Below are positions 57,523-64,000 of a stretch of 64,000 nucleotides of DNA, piece by piece (position 1 is the stretch's first letter; every line of letters starts with the position of its first letter). Source of the DNA: Sequoia sempervirens (taxonomy: Eukaryota; Streptophyta; Pinopsida; Cupressales; Cupressaceae); NCBI GenBank assembly GCA_007258455.2, contig VDFB02262731.1, forward strand, positions 186,001 through 250,000, in the 5' to 3' direction. Below the pieces are notes generated by a model that did not search any database, was not told the DNA's origin, and saw only the letters and a program-made list of their open reading frames with translations. Made by a program: the position numbers and the translations under genes.

Positions 57523-60500
57523 TCATGGCTCTACATTTGCAGTAGATGGAAGACCACTGCAAATATGGAATGGAAACCTACTATAAGGATAATTCTTGTA
57601 CCAATAGCGAAAACTTACAATTTGAACTGCACGTTTAAAAGATCTGCTTATTACACGATTTTTGGAGTCTGGACAACTAGTGGACTTAAACTTAATGAAT
57701 GAAGGTACTGTTGGATCAGGAATGGTCTCTGCACTGCTTGCAAGCATCACAACAATACGGGACATAGAAGGCCTCATATGTTGAGCTTGAGTACAGAGAA
57801 GGGCAATGCGGATGCACCTCAAGACCTCTTCTTTGGCATATGAATCACCCAAGACTGGATCAATTATTTCAACAGGACATCTTTTCTTATGCATTCTCCA
57901 TGCCTGCACAGAATAAAATCATTCAATGTGAGATATGACTTTTGATGACATTTAGGACAAACTAATCTCAGTGCCTATCAAAGTTTATTTATTTGTTAAG
58001 ATGATTGTCGTGTGTGCTCAGTTTGAAAACGAACTCTGTAAGATTTTCCTTATTATATTGATTTAAGATTTGAGTAATAGCTTGTGAATCGAAGTGCAAA
58101 TTTTGTTTTATCCTCTACTTCATCTAAATTGCAACCTTGCTGTTTCCAAGGTCTGTCAGCATGGTTACAAGAATTGCCCTCCAACATTGTATTATATAAG
58201 CAAATAGTGTTTTATGACACATTTTCACATGGTAAAGAAATATACGATGGCATGGTTCTAGTTTGTATGGAACAAGAAAAATGCATATATACCAATTCCA
58301 AAAGGTTGTCCCTTGAGCTTGATCTTAGTGATAAATCTATTATCTTTCTCCCTGCAATGATTTCTAGAACGAGGACTCCGAAGCTAAAGATATCAGCTTT
58401 CTCTGATAGGTGTCCTTCCATCATGTACTCAGGAGCCATATACCCACTGTGGAAGGAAATAAATTATTAGAATTTGTTTAAAATTTTAAATAACAATTAG
58501 AAACATTCATGTTTATTGTGTGACAAACAAGTTCTTCTGACAATTTTGGAAGCCATTGAAACGAACGATTTAAGATTTTTTCCATTATGTTAAACTGAAG
58601 CCAACTGTCATGGACTACTGAGGGATAACGAAGTTGTAATTATTATTAACATTACAGTTCTGTTTCACAGCCATTAATATTTTCCCCTGGTTTAACAATT
58701 CAAAGCATCCTTCGGAAAGTATCTAATTCAAGTTCAAATTCATCTACTTTTCTCCTACCTTGTTAAAGTTTTTGGGTTCCAAGCATATGGATCACATAGA
58801 TGCCAGTTTTTCTCATGAAGGTATAGATGCTATTCCTGCCAATTATTGATGTTCTTTGCACCTTTTCAGGTCTACTGCAGGCTGGTGGATTCATGTGAAC
58901 TAATAAAAAGGAAGACGAGGATCTTGCTGAGGACTAGAGTTTGTCCTTTCAATTAAGGATCATCGTCGACATGTACAAAGAAATGAATTCCATTCTCACA
59001 AATTCTTTGTCTTTATACTGTAGCAATTCTATCTATGAGGGTGAGTGTAAATAAATAGCAACCACAAAAGAAAAAAAATCTAACCTACTCTAAACAAGAT
59101 ATGGTCAATTACCATTCAACCCTGAAAACCTGTCTTGGGGGAGTACTATGTAAGCAAAATTTAATTTCTTTTAGAGCATCGTTGAAAAACTAAATAACAA
59201 TGACATATTTTCACTAAATAAACTTGGAAACAATTTGCTCGGATAAAACTAAAATCATAGGTTGTTCACTTACAGAGTCCCTGCAATTTTGGTGCTGACA
59301 TGAGTTTGACCATCTGGGAAAATCTTAGCCAACCCAAAGTCTGCAATTTTAGGACTCAGTTTGTCATCCAGTAAAATATTGCTTATTTTCAAATCCCTGT
59401 GAATTATTCGCAATTGGGAGTCCTCATGGAGGTAAATGAGTCCACGAGCTATGCCTTGTATTATGCTATAGCGCTTTGGCCAATCCAGAAATTTTCGCTT
59501 CTCAGGGTCTATTTTACACAGACCATGTTTGGTTAAATTTTCTGTAACAATCTTCTAGACAAAAAACAAAAAGCTTTGATAGGCCCTAAAGACCATCTTC
59601 ACCTAAAGGATGTTCATCTCATCTTATCAAAATAAATGAACTAGTTTGACCTAAAGGAGGTTAGAAGTCACTCCGTAAAACTACACTTTTGTATGGAAGA
59701 ACAGTTTATGACTTACCGAACAGAATATGATCAAGGCTTCTGTTTGGTAGATATTCATAAACCAGTAGTCTTTCTTTCCCTTGAGCACAGCATCCGAGCA
59801 ACTGTACAAGATTTCTGTGTTGAATTCTTCTGAGAGCGCTTATTTCATTATAGAATGAACTTTCATCTTGTCCGGAATTGATTGACAACCTTTTAATTGC
59901 CAGTGTTCTTCCATCCAAGGTTTTTCCCTGCAACAGGAGAAAAGGTCATATACAGTTTTTCTTTTTTCCTAAGAAAAATGAAAGATTTTCATTCGTTAAG
60001 CTTCAAAAGTATCCCAAGTGACACAGCTGGCCATTGTTTGCCACCCATGTTTTAATATTGGCCAAACTCAGGAATAAGAGACACTTCTGTCCACTCCACA
60101 AAGTTGCAAACTCACACCCATTTGAACATGCTTAAAATCAAATACAAAGGCTAATTGTAGTTCAGCAAAGTTAGGTATAACAATGTCTAAAATCTAGCAG
60201 CACATCAAAATAGCATCATCGGTACCTTGTTCTTTAAGGGCAGGGGCTTCTGGACTTAGGATTTTAAGATGTCAAACCAGGGGCTTAACCACTAACCATT
60301 ATTCTAGGAATAGGAACAGTAATTGGAATAGGAACAGTAACTCCAGTCCTATCAACAGTAAAAACCTAATAGCTTCACCCTCTAAACCTGACAAATTCCC
60401 CTGCCAACATAGGCTTCTAGCAAGTTGAAAAATTGCACAACTTCAGATAATGGAAAGCGTGCAGGTTGGTGAGCGTAATGGTTTCAAGGAGCATACCACT

Positions 60501-61262
60501 AAGGGGCCAAACTTCCCAGCAAGTGATCCTTTTGGCATAGAAACTTGAACATTTACATATCGCTTTGTCCATTTTCTTTACAGTTCAATTTGGTGAGGCA
60601 GATCTGGTGGAAGCTCAGAAGTTTGTGGAATTCAAAATTGGAACACAACCCACGGGACAAAACAGCATGTATTTGCATAACCCTGGAAATAATATCAAGA
60701 AAAAATCTTTCGGCCATGTGAACTCTATAGTTCTACTCATATCAAAGGATTCCATACAAAATTCTAGCTTAAGGAGGAAAGCATGGCACCTTGTAGACTG
60801 ACCCAAAGCCACCCTCTCCCAGCTTGTTCTCATTGCAGAAGTCCCCTGTGGCTGTCGTTAAGGTCCTGAAGTCCAAAATGAACGCCTCCTCTTTAAGAAT
60901 TTCATGACTATGGTCTTCATGATGATCTGCAAGAGACTACCAGTTCAATATGCAGAGGAATAATGCTGTTGGTGCAGTGTCAGATTCCACCAAAACAAAA
61001 TATGTATTTACATTCATAATTATTCTCCTATATCACAAAACATTCTGGGATATATTCTTCAATACTGAAAAAGTAGTTAGCATCAAGAACTTCACCAGAG
61101 AAAGCCTTTAAGTACCTACTTAATAATACCAAATTATACCATATTACCTGTATCTTGCTTCCATTTTAGTAAAATGGGTAGCCGGTATTTTTTTCCTAGT
61201 CTGTCAAATATGAAGGAAGCAATGGATGTTAGCACTGCAGTTACAATGGCCCTCAGAAACAT
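57523..61262 (-). CDS. Receptor-like protein kinase of the cysteine-rich (CRK/DUF26) group, six visible exons
   Basis: Minus-strand exons 61148-61262, 60790-60926, 59717-59927, 59274-59541, 58293-58446 and 57523-57903 join in frame through GT-AG introns to 421 residues. After a membrane segment (about 5-19) come Gly-loop GEGGFG (75-80), ATP-binding Lys96, Glu112 of helix C, HRD (202-204, HRDLK), DFG (222-224) and APE (248-250): a complete Ser/Thr kinase that should be active. [30 protein letters not shown] and the RPSM block are typical of CRKs. The exon pattern also matches CRK genes, where an exon with the DUF26 ectodomain precedes the membrane exon. None is seen up to the window edge. An in-frame TAG lies just before the ATG at 61262, but CATAG there could be an acceptor. 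The tail after VPSFIKF is unusually long; GTAAGT at 57613-57618 may be a further donor. Alternative: a membrane-anchored kinase without ectodomain. Confidence 0.85.
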
Positions 61263-61473
61263 GCTTTGTAAATCGTTCAGGCTATATCGCAGCTATGGCA
61301 TATACAGTGTTTAATTCATACAAATTACTGGCTAAGAGACACTAGAAAAACAACTTAAGAGAACTCCTGGCATGGAATTGCTAGTTAGATATTCTTCACC
61401 ATCTCATGACAGGTGACGAAGTTCTATTCGTGAGAGATATCTCGGTAATATAACCTAAAAAGAAAGGTGTGAA

Positions 61474-61486
61474 GTTGACACGTGTC
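61474..61486. promoter_or_regulatory. W-box/G-box pair upstream of the kinase exon
   Basis: GACACGTGTC at 61477-61486 is a perfect palindrome with a CACGTG core, overlapped by GTTGAC. Both types bind stress- and ABA-related factors (bZIP/bHLH and WRKY). They lie about 215 bases upstream of the ATG at 61262 if that is the true start. Confidence 0.3.
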
Positions 61487-61761
61487 CATGATCTTTGTGG
61501 TATAATAAAATATCATTTGTAAAGTGTAACTATTTTCAAGTTTATTCAAGACGAATCTTATAATCATCACTTTCTTTCTTGTGGACTCCATCACTCTTTA
61601 AGTGGATTGAGCTTTCTTCCTTGGCCGTATTTGGTTTTGATAGGATGTATGGAGATTAATTTCTATTTCATGTACTTAATACAAGGAGAAAGTGGACTCC
61701 ACCCCCCTTAAATGGGCTGAGCTTTCTTCCATGGTACGGGGTGTGATTAGATGTATGGAAA

Positions 61762-61997
61762 TATATGTTACTTTTTAGATAAATAAAATAATTAAATATT
61801 AGATAAAAAATTTGAGGAGAAATATGTAATGCTAAATATGTAAATAAAAGGAAAGGGGAAAGGATGTTACTTTAAAAGTTTATGTTATTTTTTAGATAAA
61901 TAAAATAATTAAATATTAGATAAAAAATTTGAGGAGAAATATGTAATGATAAATATGTAACAAAAAAAAGGGGAAAGGATGTTGCTTTAAAATTTTA
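61762..61997 (+). repeat. 117-bp tandem duplication
   Basis: GATAAATAAAATAATTAAAT and its surroundings occur at 61778 and 61895, period 117, with few changes in the central 65 bases. Confidence 0.9.
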
Positions 61998-64000
61998 ATG
62001 TGTCATGTTGTCTTTTCAATTTGTTAATGTGTTGTGATAGATGTAGATTGTCTAGGGGAGATGGAACCATAATAGTGTGTATTTGACTATTACAAATTAA
62101 ATTTTGGTGTTGTGTGATTGAAGATAGAATCATGCCCATGATTCTATTTGATTGTGATGATTGCATCCTATAAGAGTAATATCATTCTCTATACTTGTTA
62201 ACTTCAAAAACTCATTCACCTATGCATGATATTTGGATTTATAATGGTATAGTCTTTTGTGTTGTCTTGATTAACGTATCGCTTTGGTTTCATTTATTAC
62301 ATGTTTGATTAAATTTAGAGAATTTGTAGCCCAAATAGATACATGCATCATTTTGCGATTGGTTTTTTTCTCCCCATCATCCTCAACACACTCAAGATAT
62401 ATCAATCTAAACATAATTTCTATTTTATTTGTTTGTGTGTTCCAACTGCCATGTCTGAATGTATGTAACACTTTAAGAGGTATTAGAAAACACATCCATT
62501 GACACTTATGTGGAAGATCATTTGTTTAATAAGGTGCTTAACCTTGAGTCTCCTAAACTAGCATATAGGCATGAAGTGACAGCTAGAATACGAGTGCACT
62601 ATGCAATGGGTATGGTTTGTGTCTGGGTGAGTGTTTTGTTTCTGTAACAATATATGTTACAACACCTCGGGGAAATCTCCCTTGGTCTTGCAGTGCTAGA
62701 AGAGAAAGAGGTCTTACCCACCTTAATAATTGGTCCTAAGTTGCCCAACCTGAACATAAGTGTGTGGTAAACTTTCCAAGTTTGACACTCTTGAACTTAG
62801 GAGATTATAATACCTTAGGGATTTGGGACCTACAACTCATATCACCAATAATTCCTCTTGAATCCCCCTTGATTACAGATCTTGTGAAGATCCATTTGTC
62901 CATGTTGGCCATTTGGGTAGTTGTATATTTATGATGTTTGTATGTTTTTTGTGTTATGCAAATCAATTTCTTAGGAGCCTCCTAGTTCGGGGGTGGACTT
63001 GCTTGCAAGTTCTATGGTTGGGAGGTGAGCTATCCTTGGTCATGTGAGGATCAAATTCTCTATTTGTACAAATCTAAATTTTATTGTGAAGATGAACTTC
63101 ATGAAAGAGGCTTGCTATGTAGTATATTATATCTTTTAAACCCATTGTGAATGGGTAAATGTAATATGAATACTTTAAGTTGAGATTATTAATTTTTTAT
63201 AACGAAGGACTATAAAAAGGAATATTACCTCAATGGTTACTATATATAACATTGATTTAAAATTTGCATTTTTTTTTATATTTTTCTCATTTGAGCAATT
63301 CATTATTATTGAAATATAGGAGAATAATTTTTTCAGCATAATATTTAATTGGTCAACTAAGTTGGTTTGATTTTTGAATATGTCGTTTAAAACTAAGTAT
63401 TAGAGAAACCCTTTAAATTTTATATCTGAATTATGTGTCTATCATTCTGTATGATTAAATCTATAGGATTGCTTTACAACAATGTATTGTTTGAGATGAA
63501 ATACATCAATGTTTGGAGAATAACTTTTAATTGGTCAATTAGGTTGGCCTAATTTTTGTATATATGTTGTTTTGAACTCAGCACTAGAAAAAATATTTAA
63601 ATTTTGGCTCTAAATAATTTCTCTATCATTCTCTATGAATAAATCTAATTGATTGTTTTGCAATATTTTAAAAAGATTATTATGCAGACCTTTAGACCTT
63701 TTTTGTTCATAATAATTACAATTTTTGTAAAAATATTTGTCGGTTTTGTATTACTTTAAGTCTTATTTCTATTCCATATTAGAATTTTAAAAAATATTAT
63801 TGTTTGTTCAAGTTATAATTTAATTTTACTCTAGACTATAATTATGTGATTACAACCTCATTTTGCATGATTAGATTAACTCATTTGCACCATTGAAAAT
63901 ATTTGATATTATTTGAATTTTTTTTAAAATATAAAAAGGTTTCCAAATTTATTCCAACAAATCAATTTTTTATTTATCTCACTATTATTGTATTACACAT
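61998..64000. other. AT-rich stretch, no gene seen
   Basis: No coding exon, RNA gene or repeat border is recognised. In particular no DUF26 Cys-rich exon for the neighbouring kinase was found on the minus strand. Several T-rich blocks between 63.3 and 63.9 kb resemble each other weakly. Confidence 0.4.

Noticed and set aside
58084..58470. 128-codon plus-strand frame over a kinase exon
   Set aside because: It is the opposite strand of the exon 58293-58446 and its introns; the minus strand carries the conserved kinase motifs.
1..64000. CRISPR array, tRNA genes or bacterial operon structure
   Set aside because: The tandem repeats seen have no equal-length unique spacers, no tRNA cloverleaf was recognised, and the spliced genes show a plant nuclear genome.

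Overview
The window looks like nuclear DNA of a seed plant, most probably a gymnosperm such as a conifer. It is AT-rich and gene-poor, with two spliced or near-spliced plant genes surrounded by old, nested, decayed retrotransposons. There is no bacterial-type gene packing, no CRISPR array and no intact tRNA or rRNA gene. The lineage is an inference from this texture and not from a species marker.

Layout. 1-12.7 kb: a complete, apparently non-coding LTR retrotransposon (1274-12492, LTRs of about 3.45 kb, target duplication CCTTA) splits an older reading frame. 13.9-19.3 kb: two diverged direct copies of a segment of about 2.3-2.6 kb, each carrying the 3' half of a 5S rRNA gene; one copy also holds a tRNA-derived SINE. 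A short secreted-peptide-like frame lies between them. 20.8-22.4 kb: an intact gene for a class 2 reversibly glycosylated polypeptide (RGP5-like), with TATA box, 5'UTR intron, intron-free coding region and poly(A) signal. 23.7-24.6 kb: a possible solo LTR. 25.1-30 kb: decayed coding fragments, including a LINE-type RNase H domain and a longer unrecognised gene-like region, all on the minus strand. 31.9-36.7 kb: two more decayed minus-strand proteins. 37.4-38.1 kb: a plus-strand Ty3/Gypsy gag remnant ending in a zinc knuckle. 40.7-49.7 kb: a minus-strand Ty3/Gypsy-type element (41078-49709, target duplication AGAAT) that encodes a retropepsin and a G-patch but no visible reverse transcriptase. 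A DNA transposon of about 1 kb sits in one of its LTRs. 52.4-55.1 kb: a foldback, a 42-bp tandem array and other local duplications. 57.5-61.3 kb: a six-exon minus-strand kinase gene of the cysteine-rich receptor-like (CRK/DUF26) group. 62-64 kb: AT-rich, no gene seen.

The two host genes are unrelated in function: one belongs to nucleotide-sugar and cell-wall metabolism, the other to receptor-type signalling. Most of the remaining sequence is explained by layered transposition. The less ordinary signals are the 5S-derived Pol III promoter inside a tandem duplication, the recurring GGACCCATTCGCC hairpins spread through the minus-strand element, the mismatched middle blocks of the large element's LTRs, and several decayed minus-strand proteins that I could not assign. 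Splice sites, LTR borders and duplications were read by eye; no alignment or database search was run.
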